DNA of 64,000 nucleotides from Bacteroidota bacterium (lineage in GTDB: Bacteria; Bacteroidota; Bacteroidia; Bacteroidales; CAIXZF01): assembly GCA_022709385.1 (NCBI GenBank), contig JAKLIX010000007.1, forward strand, positions 120,387 through 184,386, in the 5' to 3' direction. The translations under genes were made by a program, and so were the position numbers. The notes beneath the pieces were generated by a model that saw only the letters and a list, made by a program, of their open reading frames with translations, searched no databases and had not been told where the DNA came from. Shown here one piece after another: positions 27,525 through 37,291 of the stretch; the stretch's first letter is position 1; each line of letters begins with the position of its first letter.

Positions 27525-28454
27525 ATGGCCATTCCCACCACCAGGACCAAAGAAGCCGGCCTCATCAGCCTGATCACGGAGAAATGCGACGGATGCGGTT
27601 TATGTGTCGCGGTTTGCTCCGACCAATGTCTTGTATTGGAAAATAAAAAGGTACAAATCACCACATCATCCCACTTCGGCTGCATCGGATGCGGACACTG
27701 CATGGCCGTCTGCCCCGGGGGAGCCATCGAAGTGACACGAAGGGAGATCAGTCCCGCCGATATCTTCCCCCTTCCGCCGCCTGAAAATGATGCCACTTAC
27801 GACAGCCTGCTTTCCCTGCTTCAGAGAAGAAGAAGCAGCAGGAGGTTTCTGGACAGGACGGTGAATCCCGCGATAATCAGTCAGATACTGGATGCAGCCC
27901 GCAGCGCGCCGATGGGATTGCCGCCTTCGGATGTGAATGTACTGGTGCTCGACAGCCGGGAAAAGAACCACGCTTTTGCAAAGGATTACTGTGAATTCCT
28001 CAAAGGCATGGAGTGGCTTGTTTCGGGATGGTTTCTCGCATTGATGCGGCCATTCTGGGGAAAGACAAGCGATGAGATGTTCCGCGGTTTCATCAGGCCA
28101 CTGTTCAGGACGTATACTTCCGGCATGGACGAAGGAGTGAACAATGTAACTTACGACGCACCCCTGGCCATGTATTTCTACGGATCTCCTTACTGCGACC
28201 CGGCCGATCCCATTGTGGCGGCCACTTATGCCATGATCGCCGGCGAATCGCTCGGCCTGGGAAGCTGTATGCTGGGAGCCATCCACCCGATGATACAGAA
28301 AGGGAAAAAAGCCCGGCAGTTCAGGGAAAAACACGGTATCCGATACCCCAGCCGCGAAGGGGTCTTCGTCATCTTCGGATATACCGCAATCAAATACAAT
28401 AAGGGTATCCGGCGGTCCTTCGCCTCCGTCGGATGGAACGGAAATCAGGTTTAG
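27525..28454 (+). CDS. Ferredoxin-nitroreductase fusion flavoprotein
   Basis: A 309-residue fusion. The N-terminus is a 2x[4Fe-4S] ferredoxin domain with Cys21/24/27/31 and Cys53/56/59/63. The remainder (about 95-309) is a nitroreductase-fold FMN domain that begins with RRSSRRFLDR and has AARSAPMGLPPSDVN and ESLGLGSCMLGA. It should take electrons from reduced ferredoxin to reduce an unknown substrate (quinone, nitro compound or unsaturated bond). This fusion is common in anaerobes. The frame continues directly from the upstream transglutaminase-like gene with an 11-bp gap. Confidence 0.88.
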   Translation: MAIPTTRTKEAGLISLITEKCDGCGLCVAVCSDQCLVLENKKVQITTSSHFGCIGCGHCMAVCPGGAIEVTRREISPADIFPLPPPENDATYDSLLSLLQRRRSSRRFLDRTVNPAIISQILDAARSAPMGLPPSDVNVLVLDSREKNHAFAKDYCEFLKGMEWLVSGWFLALMRPFWGKTSDEMFRGFIRPLFRTYTSGMDEGVNNVTYDAPLAMYFYGSPYCDPADPIVAATYAMIAGESLGLGSCMLGAIHPMIQKGKKARQFREKHGIRYPSREGVFVIFGYTAIKYNKGIRRSFASVGWNGNQV

Positions 28455-28496
28455 TCGATAGTTTAAGGTGTAACGTTTAATGTCATGTTGAGCGGT

Positions 28497-28551
28497 GTCG
28501 AAGCATTGTTTCGTGCTGGGATCAGTGTTCCGGCTGGAGACCGGTTTAGTA
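28497..28551 (+). repeat. 55-bp direct repeat U, copy 1
   Basis: Differs from copy 2 (28896-28950) at only one or two positions by eye. Starts with GTCGAAGCATTGTTTC and ends with GGAGACCGGTTTAGTA. In copy 2 it runs straight into the 205-bp unit; here a 99-bp insert separates them. Confidence 0.8.
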
Positions 28552-28650
28552 TACTCATGCTTGGCAGGTTTGCGAAAGCAAAGCTGCTTAGCAGGAGTAA
28601 TACCGGCATACATGAAGGTTTCTTTTTCGTAAACCTGTTCAGTGTCGGTA
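28552..28650 (+). repeat. 99-bp structured insert in repeat copy 1
   Basis: Present between units U and R in copy 1 and absent from copy 2. It contains a 10-bp stem with one mismatch closed by GAAA (28564-28573 with 28578-28587), and a 6-bp stem (28616-28621 with 28631-28636). Short GTA/TA repeats occur at both borders. It could be a tiny non-autonomous mobile element, or copy 2 may carry a deletion. Confidence 0.4.
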
Positions 28651-28855
28651 TAGTTTATTTGTTTCGAAGTTTAGTTATTCGTTTATGGTCTAAAGTCTAA
28701 AGTTTAACGAGTTACAGAACGTCATGCTGTGCGTTCTAATTCTCTTTATTTTCAACACATAGCTCACACAGATCACATAGATATTTACTCTATGTGTCCT
28801 ATGTGGTTCAATTAATTCAAGTATGCAGTTTAGGGGTTTAGTGGTTTAGAAGTTG
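28651..28855 (+). repeat. 205-bp direct repeat R, copy 1
   Basis: Near-identical over its length to 28949-29153, and similar to the shorter copy at 32694-32900. The central part holds an imperfect inverted repeat made of CACATAG and CTATGTG words (around 28777-28806). Confidence 0.85.
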
Positions 28856-28863
28856 TGCAGTAG

Positions 28864-28883
28864 GGACACGATTTATCGTGTCC
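28864..28883 (+). repeat. Perfect 20-nt inverted repeat
   Basis: A 9-bp arm GGACACGAT, a TT centre and ATCGTGTCC. No U-tract follows, so it is not a standard terminator. It sits between the two copies of the long repeat. Confidence 0.6.
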
Positions 28884-28895
28884 TGAAGAAGCGTA

Positions 28896-28950
28896 GTCGA
28901 AGCATTGTTTCCTGCTGGGATCAGTGTTCCGGCTGGAGACCGGTTTAGTA
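28896..28950 (+). repeat. 55-bp direct repeat U, copy 2
   Basis: Second copy of 28497-28551. It continues without interruption into the 205-bp repeat R copy 2, suggesting U+R is the original unit. Confidence 0.8.
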
Positions 28951-29190
28951 GTTTATTTGTTTAGAAGTTTAGTTTTTCGTTTATGGTCTAAAGACTAAAG
29001 TTTAACGAATTACAGGCCGTCATGCTGTGCGTTCTAATTCTCTTTATTTTCAACACATAGCTCACATAGATCACATAGATATTTACCCTATGTGCCCTAT
29101 GTGGTTCAATTAATTCAAGTATGCAGTTTAGGGGTTTAGTGGTTTAGAAGTTGAGTTTTTGAAAGAAGTGAGAAAAATGACGGTAAAAAA
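28949..29190 (+). repeat. Direct repeat R, copy 2, with 3' extension
   Basis: Positions 28949-29153 repeat 28651-28855. The following stretch to about 29190 (GAAAGAAGTGAGAAAAATGA and neighbours) is shared with the copy at 32694-32900 instead. It lies just downstream of the secA stop. Confidence 0.8.
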
Positions 29191-29311
29191 TTGAAGTGAC
29201 AAGACTGAAATTCAATTTTTTCTATGTCCTTCACTTATACCTTCAAGTTTCTACCCTCTCACTTAAAAAGCCGTGCCTACGGGACTTTGGTGTCTAAAGT
29301 TCAGTGAATGT

Positions 29312-32300
29312 TCACGCCACGACCCCGCGGCCATGGCAGTGCTTGAACTTTTTCCCGCTGCCGCAGGGACAGGGGTCGTTGCGGCCAACCTTCTTCTCCA
29401 CCCTTACTGGCTGAGGCTTCTGGGGTTCCGAAGTACGGTTGGGGGCAGCCACATCATCCCGGCCGGTTTTCAGACGGCTCATGTCGGTACGCCTGGGTGT
29501 GCCGGCCTCCTGCAAAGTCTGGTCGGCGCCGGGCAGGTTGCCCTTCAGGAGGAAACTGCTGATGTCTTTGTTCACCCGCTGTATCATGGTCTTGAAAAGT
29601 TCAAACGACTCGAACTTATAGATCAGCAGCGGATCCTTCTGCTCGTAGGTGGCATTCTGCACGGATTGCTTCAGGTCGTCCATCTCCCTCAGATGTTCTT
29701 TCCAGGCTTCATCGATCAGGGCAAGGGTAATCCCCTTTTCGATGGCCAGGTTCACCTCCCGGCCCTTATCCTCGTATGCCTTCTTCAGGTTGGCAATCAC
29801 CTGCAGGGTCTTTATACCATCGGTGATGGGAATGGCAATATTCTCGAAACGCGGATTGTTCTCGTAAATATCCCTGATGACCGGATAGACGTTGTTGGCA
29901 ATGAATTCTTTGCGGCTCCGGTATTGACTTTCAAGGTAGTCAAACAACTCCTCTGTCAGTACTGATGCGCTTTTATTGAGAAAGTCCTTTTGGGTAAAGG
30001 GTGATTCAACGGCGAAAGACCGCAGCATCTCCAGCTGGAAACCCTCAAAGTCGCCACCTTCCTGGTACTGGCCTACCAGCAGCTCGCTGATGTCGAACAT
30101 CAGGTTGGAGGTATCCACCGAGAGCCTTTCACCGTAAAGCGCGTGGCGGCGTTTGTTATAAATGACCTCGCGCTGTGCATTCATCACATCGTCGTATTCC
30201 AGCAGCCGCTTCCTTATACCGAAGTTATTCTCTTCCACCTTCTTCTGCGCACGCTCGATGGATTTGGTGATCATGGAATGCTGTATCATCTCCCCTTCCT
30301 TCAATCCCAGGCGGTCCATCACGCTGGCGATACGGGCCGAACCAAACAAGCGCATCAGGTCATCTTCGAGGGACACAAAAAACTGCGAGCTGCCCGGGTC
30401 GCCCTGACGTCCGGAACGGCCGCGCAACTGCCTGTCCACACGCCGCGACTCGTGGCGCTCCGTACCGATGATGGCCAGACCACCCGCCTCCTTCACTCCC
30501 GGGCCCAGCTTGATGTCCGTTCCACGACCAGCCATGTTGGTGGCTATGGTTACAGCCGAAGGTGCACCCGCATGCGCCACGATCTCCGCCTCCCGTGCAT
30601 GCATCTTGGCATTCAGTACATTGTGCCTGATATTTTTCATATTCAGCATCCTGCTGAGCAATTCCGAGGTTTCCACAGAAGTGGTACCCACAAGCACGGG
30701 ACGGCCTTTCTTCGTCAGATCGACCACCTCATCGATCACCGCATTGAACTTCTCGCGCTTGGTCTTGTACACCAAATCCTCCCTGTCTTCCCGGACCACA
30801 GGCTTGTTGGTCGGAATCACCACCACATCCAGCTTGTAAATATTCCACAACTCACCGGCCTCTGTTTCGGCAGTTCCGGTCATCCCCGCCAGCTTGCGGT
30901 ACATACGGAAATAATTCTGCAGGGTGATGGTGGCATAGGTCTGGGTGGCTGCTTCAACCTTCACATTCTCCTTGGCCTCGATCGCCTGGTGCAGACCATC
31001 GGAGTACCGCCTGCCCTCCAGAATACGTCCTGTCTGCTCATCCACGATCTTGATCTTGTTGTCGATAATCACATATTCCACATCCTTCTCGAACAGGGCA
31101 TAGGCCCGTAACAACTGGTTCACCGTGTGGATACGCTCCGACTTGATGCTGAAATCACGCAACAGCTCATTTTTCTTCTCCAGTTTCTTCTGATCGGTCA
31201 GGCCCAGCTTATCAAGCTCCGCAAGCTCCGCCCCCAGGTCAGGAATAATGTAAAACTTCGGGTCTTCGTATGATTCGGTGATCAGATCGATCCCCTTTTC
31301 CATCAGGTCGATGGTGTTGTTCTTCTCATCAATTACAAAAAACAGCTCATCATCAATAAGATGCATATTCTTCTGCTGTTCCTGCAGGTAGAAATTCTCC
31401 GTCTTCTGCATCAGGGCTTTCATGCCCGGCTCGCTGAGAAATTTGATCAACGCCTTGTTCTTCGGCAATCCCCGGTGGGCCCTGAATAACTGCTCCCCGC
31501 CCTTCTTCTCCTCCTCGGGAGTGGGATTCTCTTTAGAGAGTATGGTTTTGGCCTCACTCAATATCTTGGTTACCAGGTTCTTCTGTGCATTATACAGCTT
31601 CAGCATTTGCGGTTTCAGTGCATCGAACTCCTGGTTGTCTCCCTTGGGAGTCGGACCACTGATGATCAGAGGGGTACGGGCATCATCGATCAGCACGGAG
31701 TCCACCTCATCCACAATGGCATAATTGTGCAACCGCTGTACAAGTTCTTCCGGATTACGTGCCATATTGTCACGCAGGTAATCGAAACCAAATTCATTGT
31801 TGGTGCCAAAAGTGACATCGGCCAGGTAGGCATTTTTTCTGTCCTCTGAATTGGGTTCATGTCTGTCGATACAGTCGACCCTCAGTCCGTGAAATTCGTA
31901 TAACACCCCCATCCACTCCGAGTCGCGCCTGGCAAGGTAATCATTCACGGTGACCACATGCACCCCTTTGCCCGGCAGGGCATTCAGGTACACCGGGAGG
32001 GTAGCCACGAGTGTCTTTCCCTCACCCGTAGCCATTTCCGCGATCTTTCCCTGGTGCAGTACGATGCCGCCGATGAGCTGGACGTCGTAATGCACCATAT
32101 CCCATGTAATCGTATTTCCACCGGCAACCCAGCTGTTACGGTAATAAGCCTTATCGCCCCGGATCTCCACGCTGGACTTTTTCGCTGCCATGTCACGGTC
32201 GAACTGGGTGGCAGTCACCTCGACCCATTCGTTTTCCACCAGTCTCCTGGCCGTCTCCTTCACCACCGAGAATGCCTCGGGCAGGATGTCCATCAGCATC

Positions 32301-32605
32301 TCCTGGGTCTTCTCGTACTGCCTTTTATCGAGCTGATCGATTTCTGAATAAAGCCGCTCCTTCTCATGGACATCCATATCGGGTTCCGCCTCCAGCCGGG
32401 CCTTTAACTGCGCGATCGATTCCTCCTCCTCCTGGACGTGGTCTAACAGCTGCTTCCGGAAAGTGACAGTTTTTGCGCGGAGTTCATCATTGCTCAGCGT
32501 TGCGATGGAGGGATAAGCGGCAAGGGCCTTGTCGAGCACCGGTTTGAGCTCCTTTAAATCACGGTCCGACTTGCTACCCATAAAAGTTTTCAATAAACCC
32601 AGCAT
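29312..32605 (-). CDS. secA: Protein translocase ATPase SecA
   Basis: The 1097-residue motor of the Sec pathway, which pushes preproteins through SecYEG at the inner membrane. Walker A TGEGKT lies near residue 195, the DEAD-like motif [15 protein letters not shown] further on, and [12 protein letters not shown] and [10 protein letters not shown] in the second motor domain. The C-terminal zinc-binding SEC-C motif [15 protein letters not shown] is intact. It is longer than the roughly 900 residues of E. coli SecA because of insertions normal for Bacteroidota. A TACCTTTG -7-like box is at 32628-32635. Direct-repeat copies flank it on both sides. Confidence 0.97.
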   Translation of the reverse strand: MLGLLKTFMGSKSDRDLKELKPVLDKALAAYPSIATLSNDELRAKTVTFRKQLLDHVQEEEESIAQLKARLEAEPDMDVHEKERLYSEIDQLDKRQYEKTQEMLMDILPEAFSVVKETARRLVENEWVEVTATQFDRDMAAKKSSVEIRGDKAYYRNSWVAGGNTITWDMVHYDVQLIGGIVLHQGKIAEMATGEGKTLVATLPVYLNALPGKGVHVVTVNDYLARRDSEWMGVLYEFHGLRVDCIDRHEPNSEDRKNAYLADVTFGTNNEFGFDYLRDNMARNPEELVQRLHNYAIVDEVDSVLIDDARTPLIISGPTPKGDNQEFDALKPQMLKLYNAQKNLVTKILSEAKTILSKENPTPEEEKKGGEQLFRAHRGLPKNKALIKFLSEPGMKALMQKTENFYLQEQQKNMHLIDDELFFVIDEKNNTIDLMEKGIDLITESYEDPKFYIIPDLGAELAELDKLGLTDQKKLEKKNELLRDFSIKSERIHTVNQLLRAYALFEKDVEYVIIDNKIKIVDEQTGRILEGRRYSDGLHQAIEAKENVKVEAATQTYATITLQNYFRMYRKLAGMTGTAETEAGELWNIYKLDVVVIPTNKPVVREDREDLVYKTKREKFNAVIDEVVDLTKKGRPVLVGTTSVETSELLSRMLNMKNIRHNVLNAKMHAREAEIVAHAGAPSAVTIATNMAGRGTDIKLGPGVKEAGGLAIIGTERHESRRVDRQLRGRSGRQGDPGSSQFFVSLEDDLMRLFGSARIASVMDRLGLKEGEMIQHSMITKSIERAQKKVEENNFGIRKRLLEYDDVMNAQREVIYNKRRHALYGERLSVDTSNLMFDISELLVGQYQEGGDFEGFQLEMLRSFAVESPFTQKDFLNKSASVLTEELFDYLESQYRSRKEFIANNVYPVIRDIYENNPRFENIAIPITDGIKTLQVIANLKKAYEDKGREVNLAIEKGITLALIDEAWKEHLREMDDLKQSVQNATYEQKDPLLIYKFESFELFKTMIQRVNKDISSFLLKGNLPGADQTLQEAGTPRRTDMSRLKTGRDDVAAPNRTSEPQKPQPVRVEKKVGRNDPCPCGSGKKFKHCHGRGVVA

Positions 32606-32627
32606 GACTTTACTATTAGGTTGAGGG

Positions 32628-32635
32628 CAAAGGTA
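32628..32635 (-). promoter_or_regulatory. -7 box candidate for secA
   Basis: TACCTTTG on the minus strand matches TAnnTTTG exactly and lies 22 bp before the secA start codon. No good -33 TTTG occurs at 19-21 bp, so support is partial. Confidence 0.35.
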
Positions 32636-32693
32636 GCACTTATCTCAAAAAGGGTGCCGTGAAACATTTACCATACTTTTTCCGGGATGGAAG

Positions 32694-32900
32694 CCGGTTT
32701 AGGAGTTTATTGGTTTAGAAGTTTTGCCGTCATGCTGTGCATTCTAATTCTCTTTATTTTCAACACATAGGCACACAGATCACATAGATAATTACCCTAT
32801 GTGTCCTATGTGGTTCAATTAATTCTAGTATGCAGTATAGGTGTTTATCGGTTTAGACGTTGAGTATTCGAAAGAAGTGAGAAAAATGAAGGCAAAAAAA
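32694..32900 (+). repeat. Direct repeat R, copy 3 (upstream side of secA)
   Basis: Third, more diverged copy of the repeat at 28651-28855 and 28949-29190, in the same orientation. It lacks an internal stretch of about 45 bp but keeps the CACATAG/CTATGTG centre and the shared 3' end. Together with the 28.9-kb copy it brackets secA. The 32606-32950 gap otherwise contains only the secA promoter region and the DUF2795 terminator. Confidence 0.8.
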
Positions 32901-32929
32901 GAGGCTGCCTCGCGAACGATGGCAGCCTC
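32894..32929 (-). terminator. Rho-independent terminator of the DUF2795 gene
   Basis: On the minus strand GAGGCTGCC, an 11-nt loop and GGCAGCCTC form a perfect 9-bp GC-rich stem followed directly by seven T residues. It lies 22 bp after the DUF2795 stop and at the border of repeat copy 3. Confidence 0.88.
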
Positions 32930-32950
32930 ACCGGGGGATGTTTCCCAGGA

Positions 32951-33172
32951 TCAATATTCGTCTTCGTGAAAAAAGAAATCCTCCTTGGTGGGATATTCAG
33001 GCCATAAATCTTCGATACTTTCATAGACCTCGCCCTCATCCTCTATCTCACGAAGGTTCTCGATCACTTCCACGGGAGCGCCCGAACGGAGGCAGTAGTC
33101 TATCAACTCCTCCTTGGTGGCGGGCCAGGGCGCGTCTTCCAGCTTCGAGGCCAGTTCCAGTGTCCAATACAT
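32951..33172 (-). CDS. DUF2795 small acidic protein
   Basis: A 73-residue protein with the DUF2795 core (about residues 5-45): LASKLEDAPWPATKEELIDY, then RSGAPVEVIENL. A strongly acidic, aromatic tail ends in FFFHEDEY. In Bacteroidota nearly identical small proteins are very conserved, which suggests a housekeeping role, but none is known. It has its own promoter-like element and a strong terminator, so it is a single-gene unit. Confidence 0.85.
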   Translation of the reverse strand: MYWTLELASKLEDAPWPATKEELIDYCLRSGAPVEVIENLREIEDEGEVYESIEDLWPEYPTKEDFFFHEDEY

Positions 33173-33204
33173 CGCTTGCGAGTTTTTATGTTTAAAACTT
33201 TGTG

Positions 33205-33235
33205 CAAAAATATATCTTTTTGAAAATAAATCAAG
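33205..33235 (-). promoter_or_regulatory. Promoter-like element for the DUF2795 gene
   Basis: On the minus strand CTTG (33232-33235), a 19-bp spacer and TATTTTTG (33205-33212); the -7 box is a full match and the -33 box is 3 of 4. The start codon is about 33 bp downstream. Confidence 0.45.
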
Positions 33236-33398
33236 ACCTCGTAATTTTTTCGGTAGATTATGATTAATCCCCTGTATATCTTTTAGTTATGTAGCCGTAC
33301 CCTCATCATTTGCCCACGGGTATACCGGAATACACCTAATCCCTGCCAGGAGGAAGATCATGATGCCCCGGTATTTTTCTTTTATGTATGTTTGAAGC

Positions 33399-35492
33399 AT
33401 GAACGAAACTGCCATCACCGGACACCGCTTTGCATCCCTCATCCGCTTCCCTGCCGCAGCCTGGTTTATTACATGCCTGATCGTCACAGCCCTGGCATAT
33501 ATCCCGGTCTTCCACAATGGTTTTGTCAGCTGGGACGACGGGATCTATATCACCGAAAACAGCCTGATCCATTCCTTTACAGGTTCGAACCTCTGGCAGA
33601 TCATCAGCCGCTCCTTCGAAGGACATTATCACCCCTTCACCCTGCTGTCGCTGATGTTTGATTACGGGATCAACGGCCCTGATCCCCTGGTGTTTCACCT
33701 TCATAACCTCCTGTTGCACCTTTGCAATACGCTGCTGGTCTTTACCATCATCCGGAAACTCACCGGACAGCACCACACGGCCGGCATTGCAGCCCTGCTC
33801 TTTGCCCTTCACCCCCTGCATGTGGAAGCCGTGGCCTGGGCAACCGCCAGAAAAGACGTCCTCTTCACGGCCTGGTTCCTCCTCTCGATGTGGTGCTACC
33901 TGCGGTACCTCGCGCAAAATCAAAAAAAATGGCTGCTCCTGTCACTGGTGGCCGCACTCGTGTCGTCACTATCCAAAGGCCAGGGCGTTTTCCTGCCATT
34001 TTGTCTGCTGCTTACAGACTATTTCACGGGAAGAAAACTCACGGACCTTAAAATCTGGCGGGAGAAACTGCCATTTTTCCTTCCCCTGATGCTGATGGGT
34101 GTGATCGCCTTGCTGGCGCAGCGCGAAACAGGCTACCTCGGTGAACAGCCGGAGTCTGCCGGACTGTGGCAAACACTGCTGACTGCTTCCGGCGCACTGG
34201 CAATGTACTTTTATAAGATGATCGTTCCCTTGCAGTTGTCGGCCTATTACCCCCTGCCCCGCGATATAATGACTGTCAACCTCAGCGCGATGGCAGGATT
34301 GCTGATTGCCGCCCTGCTGGTCTGGCTGCTTATCCGCTCTTTTCGCCGCTGGCCCGTGGTCTTCTTCGGCCTGGCTTTCTTCCTTGTCAATATCTTTATT
34401 TTCCTTCGCTGGATACCGGTCTCGAACTACCTGACCGCCGACCGGTATACGTATCTTGCTTCGTTTGGACTGTTTTTTATTGCCGGACATGCGTTCCATC
34501 TTCTGAACCAAAGGTGCCGCATGGCTTTCATCCTGCCCCTGCTCATCCTTCCGGTATTAGGCTGGCTGACATACGAAAGGGTGAAGGTATGGAAAGACAG
34601 CATGAGTCTGGTGAGCGACATCCTGGAACATCATCCTGATGTTTACCCCGCCCTCAACATACGCGGAAGGGAACTGCAACTGGCGGGGAACAGGACCGCC
34701 GCCCTGGAAGACTTTAACCGTGCCCTTGCACTTCAGCCGGCCAATCCGCGCGCCCTGGCCAACAGGGCAGCCCTGTACCAGGAACTGGGCAGGACCGCCG
34801 ATGCCCTGACCGACCTGAATGAAGCCCTGAAACTTGATCCGGGGCAATACCGGGCAATGAATAACCGGGGATTGCTTTTGCTTGCTGCCGGAGAAAACGA
34901 CAGGGCACTGGCCGACTTCAACCGTGTGATCGCCCTGGCACCCGGATTTGCCGAAGCATACAACAACAGGGGTATGGTATATGCCGCTGCCGGTGAGCAT
35001 GATGCAGCCTGTGCCGAATTCAGCAAGGCCATCGAAAGGGCACCCGCCATGGCAAAGGCCTGGGCCAACCGCGGCAAATGCAGAAATAAAACCGGTGACC
35101 CAGGGGAAGCCATCCGTGACCTGGAACAAAGTCTGAGCCTCGGACTTAAAACACCGCTGCAATACTTCGAACTGGGATTCTCATGGTACCTGCTGCAAGA
35201 CTTTTACAAGGCACGAAAGAACTTCGACCACTGCCTGAGCATGTCTCCCGGCGATCCCAATGCACTGGCCTATCGCGGATATGCCCACTATAATGCCGGC
35301 GATTTCATCCCTGCCGTGGAAGACCTGACGAAGGCCCTGCAATCCGACAGCCTCAACGCCCTGGCATGGGGCATGCGTGGCCTCGCAAATATGCGGATCA
35401 ACCGGAAAAATGAAGGATGCAGTGACCTGGAAAAAGCCTTATCGCTCGGCCTGAAACAGGCCCAAAAGGAACTGGAAAAGTATTGCCGGTAA
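33399..35492 (+). CDS. TMTC-like membrane protein with TPR repeats
   Basis: A 697-residue protein. The first half (about 1-400) has roughly ten membrane helices and the hallmark of TMTC-like GT-C proteins: SWDDGIYITEN in the first loop, then YHPFTLLSLMFDYG, LHPLHVEAVAWATARKDVL. The second half (about 405-697) is eight or so tetratricopeptide repeats. The acidic WDD pair corresponds to the catalytic/metal-binding loop of GT-C glycosyltransferases, so a polyprenyl-phosphate-sugar-dependent O-glycosyltransferase is plausible. Eukaryotic TMTC proteins O-mannosylate cadherins. Activity here is inference. It stands alone between minus-strand genes. Confidence 0.78.
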   Translation: MNETAITGHRFASLIRFPAAAWFITCLIVTALAYIPVFHNGFVSWDDGIYITENSLIHSFTGSNLWQIISRSFEGHYHPFTLLSLMFDYGINGPDPLVFHLHNLLLHLCNTLLVFTIIRKLTGQHHTAGIAALLFALHPLHVEAVAWATARKDVLFTAWFLLSMWCYLRYLAQNQKKWLLLSLVAALVSSLSKGQGVFLPFCLLLTDYFTGRKLTDLKIWREKLPFFLPLMLMGVIALLAQRETGYLGEQPESAGLWQTLLTASGALAMYFYKMIVPLQLSAYYPLPRDIMTVNLSAMAGLLIAALLVWLLIRSFRRWPVVFFGLAFFLVNIFIFLRWIPVSNYLTADRYTYLASFGLFFIAGHAFHLLNQRCRMAFILPLLILPVLGWLTYERVKVWKDSMSLVSDILEHHPDVYPALNIRGRELQLAGNRTAALEDFNRALALQPANPRALANRAALYQELGRTADALTDLNEALKLDPGQYRAMNNRGLLLLAAGENDRALADFNRVIALAPGFAEAYNNRGMVYAAAGEHDAACAEFSKAIERAPAMAKAWANRGKCRNKTGDPGEAIRDLEQSLSLGLKTPLQYFELGFSWYLLQDFYKARKNFDHCLSMSPGDPNALAYRGYAHYNAGDFIPAVEDLTKALQSDSLNALAWGMRGLANMRINRKNEGCSDLEKALSLGLKQAQKELEKYCR

Positions 35493-35593
35493 TGAACAGA
35501 GCAACTGCACCATGAGAACAACGATGCACCTGGACGCGACCGGATTGACGATACCGCATAATAGAAAGGATTGATCAGCTAAAACAATGACCC

Positions 35594-37063
35594 TCAGAAA
35601 TTTCGGATACAACGTACCGACTGGCCGCACAGAAAAGTATTTCTTGCGCGGCAAATATCAGGCCTGGACGGCCAAAGAAAGTATGCGAGGGCATGATATG
35701 TAGTATTTTTGGTTGAGGTCCAGTAAAAGGCTTCTGAAAGCATCGAGGTAAACAATCCCAGCTGGCTTCGGATGCCACTACCGAAGGCGGTAAAACCGCT
35801 TGCATTGGTGGCCGTATTTGGAGCACCCCAGTGAGCCGTGCCCTGCTCTTTCAACTGACTTCCCGCATCTGTACCCGACCATCCCTCAATGCTACAATTC
35901 ACGGCAGGATCAATATACGTGAGCATCGTGCACCACTCTGCATCGGTCGGGATGTGCCATTCATCAGGGCAAATACCCTGTACACCCGGCTGAACGACGT
36001 ATCCCATCAATTCATTCCAGTCGTACAGCCCGCCAAAATCGTTACAATAGCTGGTGTCATTAAAGAAACAGTACTTCTCAATGATCCCGTTATTGCTGCA
36101 TTCCGAGTGTATGTTGCCGGGGATGTAAACTGATGTTACCATGGTCCCGATGTTCAGGTTCTGCTGCATCCAGCATTGGGTTCCAATCTGCACTGTATTG
36201 TAAACCATGCCGTCGCGGACATCGGTGAAAGGGAGTCCGCAGGGTGGTTTAAAGGATACAAGCACTGTGTCTGTGGATGAATAACAGATAGTGGCAATGG
36301 TCCATGTCAGTATGTATGTGTTACCGACCAGACCGGTGAGAAGGGCATGGGGATCTGTGGTATCGGAAAGGCTACCGCCGGCGCCGGACAGGATATTCCA
36401 GACACCTGTTCCGGCAAGCGGGTCATTGCCTTGGAGGATGGTGGCCGTATCGCTTGTGATCTTATCGGGCCCGGCATATGCGTCATCGGGCATGGGTATA
36501 CAGCCAGGCGGGATGTATCTGCCGAGGGGATCGCCGTAACACAGTCCCTGCAGGTTCAACACGATGGAATCCCCTGTCGTGATGTTCAGTGTATCGCTTT
36601 CAAAAACCCATGCGCCCGCCGGGAATGCCGGGATCTGACCTATAAAGCCTTGCACAATCAGCATGGCATCATTGGTGTTCACATAGGTGCTGCCATCCAC
36701 GTCGGCAGCACTGAAATTCAAGCCTGACAGGGTGACCTGTCCCACAAAATGCCGGAGTGCGGCCAGGGCTGCAAGGGCATTGTAACCGCCGGCCGGAAGG
36801 GATGAAGCAATCGTGATGACATAGGTACCCGGCAGGGGCAGATCAAACTCATAATATCCCATGGCGTCCGTTTGAACTGTCTGTATCAACTGCCCCGAAA
36901 GTGTCCTCATTGAAACCGACACATCATACAGGAGAATGCCGGTATCACTGCCATAGGAAACCCGGCCGGAAAGACCCTGCGAGATCAGTACATCAGCCTG
37001 CTGAGCCTGTCCCTCCAGACAGCATGCACCGGTCAGTAACATCCATACGGCAATAATCCTCAT
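35594..37063 (-). CDS. FISUMP-domain surface lipoprotein-like/exported protein
   Basis: About 489 residues from ATG 37063, directly before a signal peptide ending near AQQA; the frame is open to 37183 without support. Order: carboxypeptidase-regulatory-like beta-sandwich (about 30-120), a dockerin-like segment with DVDGSTYVNTNDAMLIV, an AFPAG/CYGD segment, an Ig-like stretch, then a FISUMP domain (about 290-489) with VQIGTQCWMQQNLN and DEWHIPTDAEW. FISUMP proteins are cell-surface or secreted and often in paralogous sets. The dockerin-like plus CYGD module recurs in the large Ig-repeat protein at 54.7 kb. No type IX sorting domain is seen at its C-terminus. Confidence 0.8.
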   Translation of the reverse strand: MRIIAVWMLLTGACCLEGQAQQADVLISQGLSGRVSYGSDTGILLYDVSVSMRTLSGQLIQTVQTDAMGYYEFDLPLPGTYVITIASSLPAGGYNALAALAALRHFVGQVTLSGLNFSAADVDGSTYVNTNDAMLIVQGFIGQIPAFPAGAWVFESDTLNITTGDSIVLNLQGLCYGDPLGRYIPPGCIPMPDDAYAGPDKITSDTATILQGNDPLAGTGVWNILSGAGGSLSDTTDPHALLTGLVGNTYILTWTIATICYSSTDTVLVSFKPPCGLPFTDVRDGMVYNTVQIGTQCWMQQNLNIGTMVTSVYIPGNIHSECSNNGIIEKYCFFNDTSYCNDFGGLYDWNELMGYVVQPGVQGICPDEWHIPTDAEWCTMLTYIDPAVNCSIEGWSGTDAGSQLKEQGTAHWGAPNTATNASGFTAFGSGIRSQLGLFTSMLSEAFYWTSTKNTTYHALAYFLWPSRPDICRARNTFLCGQSVRCIRNF

Positions 37064-37291
37064 AGGATACCTACACTGAATGAGTTTGCGAAAAATGAAA
37101 CCTTCTGCCGTATCGGCATTAATCCTGCTTAGCAGCGTTAATCCCGTAACCCTGCCAGGCAGGAGTAGAACAAAGTAATCCATTGATATTGCTGTTGATA
37201 TTTCAAAACGTCATCTCTGTGGCATATGCAAATGATCCAGTAACATCACATGCAATCGCTATCCCGCTCAACGCGATACGCGAATACGAAC

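Larger units (their letters stand above)
28455..29311. other. 857-bp non-coding region with nested direct repeats
   Basis: AT-rich stretch between the ferredoxin-nitroreductase gene and the secA stop. It has no credible gene: the short frames in it show no family features and run through repeats. It holds two copies of a 55-bp unit (28497-28551, 28896-28950), two copies of a 205-bp unit (28651-28855, 28949-29153), a 99-bp structured insert in the first copy (28552-28650), and a perfect 20-nt inverted repeat at 28864-28883. The last 120 bp before secA show nothing further. Confidence 0.7.

Noticed and set aside
28485..28700. Small plus-strand frame in the repeat region
   Set aside because: It spans the 55-bp repeat, the insert and the start of the long repeat; composition is not protein-like.
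33387..33394. TATGTTTG promoter box for the TMTC-like gene
   Set aside because: Only 4 bp before the ATG and no -33 box at proper distance; would require a leaderless message.
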